A stretch of 64,000 bases of DNA from contig NZ_AUPZ01000004.1 of the NCBI RefSeq assembly GCF_000445475.1, positions 62,001 through 126,000 on the forward strand. Direction: 5' to 3'. Positions within the stretch are counted from its first letter, which is position 1. Each line of letters starts with the position of its first letter. Position numbers and translations under genes: made by a program. The notes under the pieces were generated by a model that saw nothing but the letters and a program-made list of their open reading frames with translations, was not told where the DNA came from and searched no databases. Below, piece after piece: positions 26,020-35,077 of this stretch. This stretch comes from Sulfurimonas hongkongensis (lineage in GTDB: Bacteria; Campylobacterota; Campylobacteria; Campylobacterales; Sulfurimonadaceae).

Positions 26020-26362
26020 CTACATGTTTATACCCTCTATGATTAATTTTTTTATTAGTTTGCGATCATCTTCTCTTTTACTTTGAGTATCTTTAAAATA
26101 TTGATCTTTATTAAAAGTTTAAGAATCTAATTTTTAATATGCAATTCATGGCAAAGCTGATATACTTTTTAAGTTGCACAAAAGAACCCTTTACAATATT
26201 TTAGTATTAAAATAAATAGTAAAGGAAGAGCTGTTCTTTTTGCGATTAATTATTAAACTTTAAGCTGTGGTTTATTGAAATTTGTGTGTGAAAGTTTAGA
26301 AATAAATAAAAAAACTGAAGGACTAATAATATAATAAACCTTTAAGTAAAAAGGAATTTATT
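26020..26362. other. Intergenic region with long imperfect hairpin before the nos genes
   Basis: 343 nt with no credible frame. At 26181-26239 nested inverted repeats occur: AAAGAAC/GTTCTTT outside and CCTTTAC/GTAAAGG inside, with ATTTTA/TAAAAT at the tip and a 7-nt bulge on the right side. It could be the terminator of the Bat operon or an operator region of the nos genes. AAAAAGGAA at ~26348 is the ribosome site for the next gene. Confidence 0.55.
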
Positions 26363-27646
26363 GTGAATATCTACTCTTTGATGTCAAGAATCTTTGCCGG
26401 CATTGCCTTAGTCGCTTTGTTGTATGGCTTTATCATTCCTTCTGTTGGTTTCAATGGAACCTTAGAGCGCATCAAAGATAACAAAGTTGAGGATATACCG
26501 TCATATGTTTATCCGCTTTGGAATTTCTATCAAAAAGATAGATATATTAGTGTCAATACTCAAAAAGAAGCAAGAGCTAACTTAAAAAAAATGATTGAAA
26601 TATCTGAAGAGATAGGAGTCCCATCACTGCCGGTATGGAATTTTTCTTTAGAAGCACCTAATTATCCTAAAAAAGCTTTTCCTTATGGACTTCCTGTATA
26701 TATTCATTTTGATGGTTTAAGTGGAGAGGTTCATGAAATGAACACTATTAACCATTATGTAGGAATGGCCCCTATGGAAAGAGGAGGGATATACGAAAGT
26801 ACCCTTGCTCCTTACGCGCTTATTCTCTTGGGGATGATTTTTATGTTTTTTATCACTTATAACAATAAATTTGTCAACCGACTTATGATTATTCCTGTGC
26901 TTTTACCTTTTATTTTTTTAGGAATCTATGCCTATTGGCTCTATTGGTTTGGACATAACCTCCATGAGGGAGCTATTACGATTGAACCGTTTACTCCAGT
27001 TATTTTAGGAGATGGCAAAGTAGCACAATTTACTACGCACGCCTATCCTGTTATTGGTTTTTGGGTATTAGTAGCTATTAGTATTTTGTCCCTGATAGCG
27101 TGGTGGCTAAAATCAAAATCGTTAAAAAAACAACCGTTTAAGAAAACAACAATTTTGCAGCACTCTATTTTCATAGCTACTTTACTGATAGGTATAGGTA
27201 CAGGTGCATATGTTTTAAAAACAGATATAGAAGTAGATACATTGGCAAAAGTATCTAGTCTAATAGATGCTACAAAAGTTACAATACCAATAACTATAGA
27301 AGAACAAGAGCCCACAAAAGAAGAAAAAGAAGTGATTGAACAAAAGAGAGAAAATGAGAGAAAAGAACAAGAGTTAAAGATAAAAACTTTAGAAAAAAGA
27401 GCTGGATCTGCTGGAAAATTTAAAGTAAGTTCAATGTATAAAAGTAATTGTGCCCCATGTCATGGAGCTAGTGGAGAGGGGAGTATGGGAAGTAAACTTA
27501 TTGGTTTAAGCAAAGAGGAGTTGCTAAGAAAATCACTTGAATATAAAGCAAATGAAGAAGAGATGCATATAGCTGTCTTTGGATATTTATCAGATGAGGA
27601 ATTGGAAAAACTTGCTGAAGAGATAGCCACTTTTGGAGATCAATAA
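26363..27646 (+). CDS. NosB-like membrane protein fused to a C-terminal cytochrome c
   Basis: 427 residues, GTG start. Transmembrane helices lie near residues 8-28, 147-168, 172-195, 223-245 and 262-282. The periplasmic part between the first two has the segment NTINHYVGMAPM, which I associate with NosB-type proteins of clade II nos clusters. After a charged linker (residues ~300-350) comes a class I cytochrome c domain with CAPCHGASGEG and a short distal part. It lies 53 nt upstream of nosZ and probably hands electrons to it. The NosB name is from context and recall; the CxxCH haem site is certain. Confidence 0.72.
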   Translation: MNIYSLMSRIFAGIALVALLYGFIIPSVGFNGTLERIKDNKVEDIPSYVYPLWNFYQKDRYISVNTQKEARANLKKMIEISEEIGVPSLPVWNFSLEAPNYPKKAFPYGLPVYIHFDGLSGEVHEMNTINHYVGMAPMERGGIYESTLAPYALILLGMIFMFFITYNNKFVNRLMIIPVLLPFIFLGIYAYWLYWFGHNLHEGAITIEPFTPVILGDGKVAQFTTHAYPVIGFWVLVAISILSLIAWWLKSKSLKKQPFKKTTILQHSIFIATLLIGIGTGAYVLKTDIEVDTLAKVSSLIDATKVTIPITIEEQEPTKEEKEVIEQKRENERKEQELKIKTLEKRAGSAGKFKVSSMYKSNCAPCHGASGEGSMGSKLIGLSKEELLRKSLEYKANEEEMHIAVFGYLSDEELEKLAEEIATFGDQ

Positions 27647-27699
27647 AAACATTATACTCTTTGGTTGAGATGTTTAGATAACAAAGTATAGGAAAAGAT

Positions 27700-30294
27700 A
27701 TGAAAAGATATTTACAAACAACTTCTAGCGTAGTTTTGGGGCTGTTTTTAATGACGCAAACTTTAGTAGCTCAGTCAGAATTTAAAAAGGTTATGAAAAA
27801 ACGCGGATTGACTGAAAAAGATGCACTTGCTGCACTAAAAGTTTACAATCCTAGTGGCAAACTTGATGAATATTATGCATTTGTTAGTGGAGGGCAGTCA
27901 GGTCAAGTTTTAGTCTATGGTATTCCCTCTATGAGAATTCTAAAATATATCGGAGTTTTTACTCCAGAGCCATGGCAAGGGTATGGTTTTGATACTGATT
28001 CAAAAAAAGTTTTGAGACAAGGAAATGTTAGAGGAAGAGAGATAAATTGGGGAGATACACATCATCCTGCACTCTCTGAAACTGATGGTAAATATGATGG
28101 AAAACATCTCTTTATAAACGACAAGGCAAATGCCAGAATCGCTGTAATAGATTTAGAATACTTTGAAACTTCGCAAATTGTAGTAAATCCTATCTTTAAA
28201 TCGAGCCACGGAGGTGCATTTGTCACTCCAAATACGGAGTATATACTTGAATCTTGCCAATATCCGGCTCCTTTTACAAATGACTACTATCCTATGGAAG
28301 CCTATGAAGATGTTTATCGAGGTGGAGTAACATTTTGGAAGTTCAACAGAGAGAAAGGGAAGATTTTAAAAGAAGAATCTTTTACTCTTGAATTTCCTCC
28401 CTATATGCAAGATTTGACAGATGTAGGCAAGGGTATTTCGGATGGTTGGGCATTTACAAACTCTTTTAACTCAGAACTTTATACGGGAGGAATAGAAAAA
28501 GGTCTGCCTCCGTTTGAAGCTGGATGTAGTCGAAATGACACGGATTTTTTACATGTGTATAACTGGAAGAAATTGGCCAAACTTGCAAAAGATAAAAAAA
28601 ATGTTAAAGTAATCAATGGACACAAAATAATACCTATAGAAGTAGCTGTTAAAAATAATGCACTCTTCTTAATACCTGAAAATAAATCTCCTCACGGACT
28701 CGATGTAAGTCCAGATGGTCAACTTATTATTGTCTCTGGTAAGCTAGATACTCATGCATCTGTATTTGATTTTAAGAAAATTTTAAATCAAATAAAAAAC
28801 AAAGAGTATATTGGAAGAGATACTTATGGTATACCAATATTGGATATGAAAAAATCTTTGCATGGACAGTTGGAGCTTGGGCTTGGGCATCTACATAACT
28901 CTTTTGGTAAAGAAGATGGCATAGTCTATAGTTCTTTATATGTAGATTCACAAATTGTAAAGTGGGATTATAAAAAACTCAAACTTATTGATAGAGTAAA
29001 TGTGCACTATAATGTTGGGCATATTGAAGCTATGGAGGGAAAATCTGCAGACCCTCAGGGAGAATACCTTATATCTCTTAATAAACTTTCTATTGATAGA
29101 TTCTTACCCGTAGGACCATTACATCCGCAAAACAATCAACTTATAGAAATTGGTGCAAAGAAGATGGAACTTCTTTATGATATGCCTGTTCCACTTGGAG
29201 AACCGCATCAAGCCGCTTCTATTCGTGCAAGTAAAATTCATACAAAAGTTAGATACAACATAGGAACCAATTCAAAAACAGGAAAACCTCATATTGGAAA
29301 AACGCTTGCTGGAGAAGAGCGGATTGAGAGAAAAGGAAACCATGTATATGTTTACTCTACTATGGTTCGTTCACATATTAATCCTGAGCACATAACGGTC
29401 AATAAAGGTGATAAAGTTACTATGTATATAACCAATGTTGAAAGGGCTCAGGATGAGACACATGGATTTACAATTGACCATCATGATATACATGTTTCTA
29501 CAGAACCAGGCAGGACAGTCCAGATAGATTTTGTGGCAGACATTGAAGGAGTTTTTCCTTACTATTGTACAGAATTTTGTTCTGCTTTACACATAGAGAT
29601 GCTGGGATATCTTCTAGTTAAAGATCCAAATAAAAACTATGATTGGATACAAAAAACTAAAATAAAAGGCTTGTCTATAGAAGAGTTGCAAAAACAATAC
29701 CGAAAAATTACAGCCAACAATGAGGCGACTAATAATGTTATTGAATCACTCTTCATTTTTTTTGAAGATAAAGAATATACAAAGTATTCTACGGTTAAAA
29801 ATCTAGTAGACGATGCAAAAGACCAATATTCAAAAATTGCTCTTGAAAAAGAAAAAGCAATAAAAGCATACAACGAGAAAAATTTTGAAAATGCAATTCT
29901 TTTTGAAAATATGATCTGGCAATATATGATTAAAACTGCCGATTCTGCTATTAGGGCTAAAGATCTTCTTGTAGCCCATTTGGCTACACCTAAATCGGAA
30001 AAAGCTAAAAAAGGAGAAGAAGCCTTTCGTGAAGGAGGATGCTCGGGATGCCATGTTATTGGAAGAGTCAGTTCTGGTCCAGATTTAATAGGTGTTCTTA
30101 AACGACATAGAAACGCAGAACAATGGGTTGCGGAGTATATTAAAAATCCTACAAGCAAGTTTCATGAACCGTATATGAAAAGAATGATAGAGTTTTTTAA
30201 CCTAAAAATGCCCAATCAGAACATGAAAGATCAAGAGATAAAAGACATAATAGAGTATTTTAAATGGATAGATGAAAACGCTGATTTGTTTTAA
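27700..30294 (+). CDS. nosZ: Nitrous oxide reductase NosZ, clade II, with C-terminal cytochrome c
   Basis: 864 residues. A Sec-type signal (no twin Arg) marks the clade II enzyme. CuZ ligands are visible along the propeller: DTHHPALSETDG, SSHGGAF, SPHGLDVSPDG, LGHLHNSF, GHIEAMEG, EPHQAAS. The CuA site CTEFCSALHIEMLGY lies in the cupredoxin domain. After a helical linker, a monohaem c domain carries GCSGCHVIG. It reduces N2O to N2 in the periplasm as the last step of denitrification. The maturation genes nosD, F, Y, L are not downstream in this window, where a repeat element and unrelated genes follow. Confidence 0.97.
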   Translation: MKRYLQTTSSVVLGLFLMTQTLVAQSEFKKVMKKRGLTEKDALAALKVYNPSGKLDEYYAFVSGGQSGQVLVYGIPSMRILKYIGVFTPEPWQGYGFDTDSKKVLRQGNVRGREINWGDTHHPALSETDGKYDGKHLFINDKANARIAVIDLEYFETSQIVVNPIFKSSHGGAFVTPNTEYILESCQYPAPFTNDYYPMEAYEDVYRGGVTFWKFNREKGKILKEESFTLEFPPYMQDLTDVGKGISDGWAFTNSFNSELYTGGIEKGLPPFEAGCSRNDTDFLHVYNWKKLAKLAKDKKNVKVINGHKIIPIEVAVKNNALFLIPENKSPHGLDVSPDGQLIIVSGKLDTHASVFDFKKILNQIKNKEYIGRDTYGIPILDMKKSLHGQLELGLGHLHNSFGKEDGIVYSSLYVDSQIVKWDYKKLKLIDRVNVHYNVGHIEAMEGKSADPQGEYLISLNKLSIDRFLPVGPLHPQNNQLIEIGAKKMELLYDMPVPLGEPHQAASIRASKIHTKVRYNIGTNSKTGKPHIGKTLAGEERIERKGNHVYVYSTMVRSHINPEHITVNKGDKVTMYITNVERAQDETHGFTIDHHDIHVSTEPGRTVQIDFVADIEGVFPYYCTEFCSALHIEMLGYLLVKDPNKNYDWIQKTKIKGLSIEELQKQYRKITANNEATNNVIESLFIFFEDKEYTKYSTVKNLVDDAKDQYSKIALEKEKAIKAYNEKNFENAILFENMIWQYMIKTADSAIRAKDLLVAHLATPKSEKAKKGEEAFREGGCSGCHVIGRVSSGPDLIGVLKRHRNAEQWVAEYIKNPTSKFHEPYMKRMIEFFNLKMPNQNMKDQEIKDIIEYFKWIDENADLF

Positions 30295-30299
30295 TAATA

Positions 30300-30471
30300 G
30301 AACCCTCTGGTTAGTTTGCAAACTAGATTCCGTGTCAAGCACGGAATGACAGGATACGTGTCATTCTGAACAAACAAACCGTCATCCTGAACTCTAAAGA
30401 AACATTTTTGCATAGCAAAAAGCGATTCTCTTGTTTTGATTAGGGATCTAATTTTATAATTGTTCAGAACA
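30300..30471 (-). repeat. MITE-like element, copy A
   Basis: 172 nt starting 5 nt after the nosZ stop. Read on the minus strand it matches copies B (51476-51752) and C (56475-56626). It runs from TGTTCTGAACAATTA at the left end through an internal GTTCAGGATGACGGTTTG segment and an ATTCCGTG/CACGGAAT hairpin to CAGAGGGTTC at the right end. No coding capacity. It probably also serves as the nosZ terminator. Confidence 0.85.
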
Positions 30472-30549
30472 CCCAATAAAAATTATTTCCATAAAAGCTT
30501 ATTTTATAGTAGAATTTTCTCTTATGATTGAGAAAGATTAGGAGATGGG

Positions 30550-31851
30550 ATGCGGGTTGTTTTTTTAGTGTTTATTTTGTTTGCATCACTTGTGGCATCC
30601 GATGCAAAGATAAAGTATGAAAAGGTTCTTTTTAATATTGAAAAACACTATTTTAAGCCCTTTAGTAAAGATGAACTTATCTCTAAAAGTATAGATGGAC
30701 TTTTAAAAAATACACCATATCTCATAAAATCTGAAAAACAAAAAATAAAACAAAAGCTCTACTCATTAAAAAGTGAAGATAAAAAACTTGAACTTTTAGT
30801 TGAATATTTGATAAAAAAAGAGCTCTCTAAGGGCGAGATTTATGAGATGCTTATAAGCTCTTGCATGGACTCGCTTGATGCTCACTCTCGCTATCTTGAT
30901 AAAGAGCAGATGCAAGAGCTAAGGATAAAAACTGAGGGTATTTTTGTTGGATTTGGAATCAGTTTAAGCAAAGTAGAAAACTCCCTTGTTGTAGTAAAAG
31001 TTCTAAAAAATTCACCTGCATCTAAAACTGGGATAAAGGTCTCAGATATTGTACTTAAGATTGATGGTGTCGATTGTGAAAAAATCTCGCTAGATAAAGC
31101 CATAGAGCTTTTACGTAAAGATGTTGGAGAATTTGTAAATTTAAGCATAAAAAGAGATGACATATATATAAATTTTGAGCTAAAAAGAGAGACTATTAAG
31201 ATAGAGACTTTAGAGTTTGAGAGACTAAAAAACAAGATACTTTACTTTAAAATATCAAGTTTTGATGCTAATATAGCTGAAAAAATATCTAGTAAAATAA
31301 AAGAGTATCAAAACTCTAGTAAAGCCATCATTTTAGATCTTAGAGGAAACCCTGGCGGGCTTGTGTCTCAAGCAGTTGAAGTAGCTGATATGTTCTTAAA
31401 TAGAGGAAATATTATAACTCAAATCGGTAGAGTTGAGAGTGATAAAAAGTATTTTGATGCTTCAAAACAAAAGACTCTCACAGAGCTACCTTTAGCAGTT
31501 TTAGTGGACTCAAATACAGCATCTTCGGCTGAGATTTTAAGCGGAGCTCTGCAAGTCCATCATCGTGCTACACTCTTTGGAGAGAAAACTTTTGGAAAAG
31601 GGAGCGTTGAATCGTTATATAGCATTAGCAAAGATGAGTCCTTAAGCCTTACAGTTGCACACTACTTTTTAGCAGATTCAAGCACTATAGAGGGTGTTGG
31701 AATTTTGCCAGACTATGAGGTAAACACTCAAATTATTGATGGGAGAGATAAATGTTTAGCTTCAGCAGAAGAATTTCTTAACAATAAAGAGAGCTTTACT
31801 AAAAAACACTCCTCACAGACGAGTGGTGTCTGTACAAAAGAAGAGAAGTAG
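30550..31851 (+). CDS. C-terminal processing protease, S41 family (CtpA-like)
   Basis: 433 residues. A signal peptide is followed by a PDZ domain (residues ~125-215, EGIFVGFGISL ... DIVLKIDG). The S41 core has the DLRGNPGG substrate-binding segment, catalytic Ser in SNTASSAEIL and Lys in GEKTFGKGS. These proteases trim or degrade periplasmic proteins. TAGGAG lies 5 nt before the ATG. The next gene starts 2 nt after the stop. Confidence 0.94.
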   Translation: MRVVFLVFILFASLVASDAKIKYEKVLFNIEKHYFKPFSKDELISKSIDGLLKNTPYLIKSEKQKIKQKLYSLKSEDKKLELLVEYLIKKELSKGEIYEMLISSCMDSLDAHSRYLDKEQMQELRIKTEGIFVGFGISLSKVENSLVVVKVLKNSPASKTGIKVSDIVLKIDGVDCEKISLDKAIELLRKDVGEFVNLSIKRDDIYINFELKRETIKIETLEFERLKNKILYFKISSFDANIAEKISSKIKEYQNSSKAIILDLRGNPGGLVSQAVEVADMFLNRGNIITQIGRVESDKKYFDASKQKTLTELPLAVLVDSNTASSAEILSGALQVHHRATLFGEKTFGKGSVESLYSISKDESLSLTVAHYFLADSSTIEGVGILPDYEVNTQIIDGRDKCLASAEEFLNNKESFTKKHSSQTSGVCTKEEK

Positions 31852-31853
31852 AG

Positions 31854-33644
31854 ATGTTTAAAAGCTTGATGCTTTTTTTGTTTTTACTTCTTTGGTTTTT
31901 ACTAGCCGAGAGCTCTTCATGCTTAGTTTTTCTCTTCTATCTATTTGTCCTTACCCCTCTTTTAATGCTCTCTCTTATAGAGATGCCACTTATTAAAAAG
32001 CTTGCAGTTGCTAGTGCTATTTTTCATGAGAGTAGCTCTCTTTTTAGTATTTTTAAAAGTGTTTGGCTAAATCTTTTCATCTCTTTAATACTTGCTTTTG
32101 TAGTAGCAACTTTGATGCTAGTAAGTAGCCTCTACTTTGACGCTTTTATATTTTTTATCTTAGGTTTTGACATCTTAGTGCTATGGGGAATCTACGCAAA
32201 AACAAAAAAGTATTTAGCAACTAGAGTTAAAGAGGAGTTTTTGTTTGCAGTCTCAAGAAGATGGAGCATATATATAAATACACTTTTTTTAGTTTTAGTT
32301 TTTGTTGTTTATGCTTACTTTAGCACCCCAAGCATCGAGATAAAAACCTTTAACTGCGAGATACTAAACTTTATATCAATAAACCTAAGATACAAAGAAC
32401 TTCTAGAATATAAGCTTATAAGCACTTCCTTAGAGGCACTAGATTACTCAAAAAACATCTACATTTGGCTATTTTATCTTCTTGTGTCTCAAGGTGTTTT
32501 TGCTTGGGGTTACTCAAGATTACTCTTTTGTTTTGAGTCAGTAGATGCCATCTTAAAGACAAAGCAGAGATATAAAAACTACTTCTTGTTTGGTTTTATC
32601 TCTACTATAATCTTGCTTTTTATAATCAGCTCAAGCATAAATTATTTATATGAAAAACACCATATCAAGAAATCTCAAGCAAAGATTGACAAGTTTTACA
32701 AAGATGTAGATAGAGTGATAGACTCAAAGCTAAACACATCTCTTGAGTTGTTACTTCAAAAGGTAGATGCAGATATAGATAAGCATGTAGATGGAGTCTT
32801 TGTAAAAGTCTATGATGGAGTGCCGGGTCTTAGCGCGTACTACTACTCCATCAAAGGTGAATACAGCAGAATCTTTTTAAAAGCTTATAGTCTTTACTGC
32901 GGATATAAAAACGATTACTTAGCCCCATACTACAACCAGTATTTACCAAAAAAATTTCAACTAAAAGATTGTAATACTGAGGCTTTAGAAGATGAGATAA
33001 TGACAAAAATAAACTACTACCTTTTTGATCAAAACGACTTCTCTACAAGAGTAGATGAGGCTTCAAGAGATATAGATAAAAGTATAAAAAAAACAATGCA
33101 AGAGTTTCAGAGCCAACTAAGACAAACTGTTAGTTTGCTTGAGATTGAACATGACATAAAGCCAAACTCATTGGAGTTAAACTTTAGAGACATATTTGAA
33201 GCAAACTCAAGAGATATGGCAAAAAAAGGACTTAGTGCTACGGGAACCCTGCTTATTAGTGGTGCCATCTCAAAGAGCATAATGAGTAAGATGCTACTAA
33301 AGTTTGGAGCAAAAGGAGCCATAAAAGCATCTTCGTTTTTTGGTGCATCTATGGGTGGAATCGCCCTTTGTGCGCCTAGTGGTCCGTGGGCTCTGCTTTG
33401 TGGAGTTGTGACTGGGACTGCTAGTTGGGTCGGAGTTGATGCTGCTATGACTGAGGTTGATCAAGCATTTAATGAAGAGGATTTTAAAAAGAGTGTAGTT
33501 ATGATGATAGATGCACAAAAAAACTCTCTAAAAAACCTTATGAAAGACTCTTACAAAGAGTGGATAAGAAAGGTCTTTAAAGAGTTAAGAGATGATGCAA
33601 ACAAACTAAAATCTCCATACGAACAGAGTTTTTCTAAGGGTTGA
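31854..33644 (+). CDS. Large polytopic membrane protein of unknown function
   Basis: 596 residues. The N-terminal half has about six hydrophobic helices. The central part is charged and helical (residues ~270-440). The region ~455-520 is Gly/Ala-rich and hydrophobic (TGTLLISGAISK, GAKGAIKASSFFGAS, GPWALLCGVVTGTASW) and resembles membrane-inserting hairpins. It is probably co-transcribed with the CtpA-like protease, so it may be its partner or substrate (inference). Its last ~23 codons are repeated at 34974-35036 as a detached fragment. Not assigned to a family. Confidence 0.78.
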   Translation: MFKSLMLFLFLLLWFLLAESSSCLVFLFYLFVLTPLLMLSLIEMPLIKKLAVASAIFHESSSLFSIFKSVWLNLFISLILAFVVATLMLVSSLYFDAFIFFILGFDILVLWGIYAKTKKYLATRVKEEFLFAVSRRWSIYINTLFLVLVFVVYAYFSTPSIEIKTFNCEILNFISINLRYKELLEYKLISTSLEALDYSKNIYIWLFYLLVSQGVFAWGYSRLLFCFESVDAILKTKQRYKNYFLFGFISTIILLFIISSSINYLYEKHHIKKSQAKIDKFYKDVDRVIDSKLNTSLELLLQKVDADIDKHVDGVFVKVYDGVPGLSAYYYSIKGEYSRIFLKAYSLYCGYKNDYLAPYYNQYLPKKFQLKDCNTEALEDEIMTKINYYLFDQNDFSTRVDEASRDIDKSIKKTMQEFQSQLRQTVSLLEIEHDIKPNSLELNFRDIFEANSRDMAKKGLSATGTLLISGAISKSIMSKMLLKFGAKGAIKASSFFGASMGGIALCAPSGPWALLCGVVTGTASWVGVDAAMTEVDQAFNEEDFKKSVVMMIDAQKNSLKNLMKDSYKEWIRKVFKELRDDANKLKSPYEQSFSKG

Positions 33645-33677
33645 TTTCACTTTTGATGATTTTGCTAATTCATTACA
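33576..33677 (+). repeat. ~102-bp direct repeat, left copy, flanking an inserted segment
   Basis: It covers the 3' end of the membrane-protein gene and a remnant of the trpA 3' end. Read on the minus strand the remnant still encodes KIIKSEINP and a stop. It is about 90 percent alike with 34974-35077; many differences are at synonymous positions. Confidence 0.88.
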
Positions 33678-33722
33678 ACTGATGTTATTGCTAGGTCACA
33701 CATTTTTTAAATTTTATTGTTT

Positions 33723-34745
33723 CTATACTCCAAGATTTAACAACTTACCTGAAGTTGGTAATTTTGCATTTTTAAGTGTCTGATAGGCTGATGAAGGTGT
33801 GTTATTATCATTTTTACTTAGAATTGAATCTTTAGCAATGCTTTGTCCTGAGAGATAACTACTGTAGTTTTCTTTTGTATGACGATCTATTTCTTTCATT
33901 AATGTATCGAACATATCAGGATCATCAAAATGTATATTCATCCCATCTGCTAGATTTGTTACATAATCGGCTCCGAATTTATCTGTTAGATAAGATTCGA
34001 AATCTTGTCCAGTTTCTAAAAATTTATAATAAGCTTTTGTAGCATTATATGTAGCTTGATCTGTTCCACCTATAGTTTGTGTGCAAAAAGCTCCAAAAAG
34101 CTCACCTACACTAATTTGATCTTTAGATTCACTTGAATTATAATTAGGAGAAATATAGTTTTGATATATACTCTTAATATTTTGAAGATTATCTCCAACA
34201 GCAATATTTTCACCAAAAAATGATCTAAAACCTGTTTCAAAAGTATTTTCCGACATACCTTGAATGTCACCAGATATTTTACTTACTTGAAGATATTCTT
34301 TTTGTGTTTGTTGTATGCTAATTGGGTTATCAAATAAACTGCCAGTAAATTCAAAACTTCTAGGCATTTTACTAACTTGTTCAATGCTCATACTTCCATC
34401 AGAATCAAGAGTGTTTCCAGCTACTTTAGCAAAGAAATCCCAAACTTTACCAAGTGCTTTAACAGGGTCATCGTTTGAACCAACTATTTTAGCATATTGT
34501 TCGACAGTATCCATTTGCTGCTTATGGATTTTGATATTATCAGGAATCCCTGCCGCTTTATTAAAATCAGTACTAAAAAAACCGTTTTCATCGACTTTAA
34601 ATCCCCATTTGGTTGAGATAGTAGCACTATCGCTACTTACAGCTGATAAACTAATCGCATCAGTAGATATTTCAGAAGTCTCTGATCTTTTTTTAACGAT
34701 AGATGCAGAATAAAGTGAAGATGATGTGACACTAGCTATGGACAT
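33723..34745 (-). CDS. Hypothetical protein, possibly secreted, encoded in inserted segment
   Basis: 340 residues. AAGGAG before the ATG at 34745 makes that start better than the longer frame to 34784. The N-terminus (SIASVTSSSLYSAS) is Ser-rich and lacks a Sec signal, like substrates of the flagellar export route. LDSDGSMSIEQV around residue ~115 resembles an EF-hand loop. There is one cysteine and no membrane helix. It is the only gene inside the segment bounded by ~100-bp direct repeats, which points to acquisition. Family not recognised. Confidence 0.78.
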   Translation of the reverse strand: MSIASVTSSSLYSASIVKKRSETSEISTDAISLSAVSSDSATISTKWGFKVDENGFFSTDFNKAAGIPDNIKIHKQQMDTVEQYAKIVGSNDDPVKALGKVWDFFAKVAGNTLDSDGSMSIEQVSKMPRSFEFTGSLFDNPISIQQTQKEYLQVSKISGDIQGMSENTFETGFRSFFGENIAVGDNLQNIKSIYQNYISPNYNSSESKDQISVGELFGAFCTQTIGGTDQATYNATKAYYKFLETGQDFESYLTDKFGADYVTNLADGMNIHFDDPDMFDTLMKEIDRHTKENYSSYLSGQSIAKDSILSKNDNNTPSSAYQTLKNAKLPTSGKLLNLGV

Positions 34746-34973
34746 AATAAGCTCCTTATATAATGGTAACAAATTTAATAACACTAAAAAAACAAATATT
34801 GTTCCATTTATTTTGTTTATATTGGTTAGTTTTTCAAAAGCTTAAATGGATTAAAGGAGTAGTATAGTTACAAAGCGTGCTGGCGAAAGTGATGATTTGT
34901 TATGCTTTTTTTAAAGTATCTCATTTTTTTGTTCTTTTAAAAAAGCTAAAAAGATTCGGCTCAAGCTCTTGTA

Positions 34974-35036
34974 TTTAAAGAGCTAAGAGATGATGCTAAC
35001 AAGCTAAAATCTCCATACGAGCAGAGTTTTTCTTAA
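34974..35036 (+). pseudogene. Detached 3' fragment of the 596-residue membrane-protein gene
   Basis: Reads FKELRDDANKLKSPYEQ SFS and a stop, matching the last residues of the gene ending at 33644 with several silent changes. It has no start and lies inside the right direct repeat. Its stop codon overlaps the trpA stop on the other strand. Confidence 0.85.
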
Positions 35037-35077
35037 GGGTTGATTTCACTTTTTATGATTTTAGCTAACTCATTACA
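34974..35077 (+). repeat. ~104-bp direct repeat, right copy, flanking an inserted segment
   Basis: Counterpart of 33576-33677. It includes the intact trpA 3' end on the minus strand and the fragment of the membrane-protein gene. Upstream of it (34746-34973) I see no gene. Confidence 0.88.

Noticed and set aside
30291-30476. 61-residue minus-strand ORF after nosZ
   Set aside because: Lies wholly in MITE-like copy A, and the frame is not kept in copies B or C.
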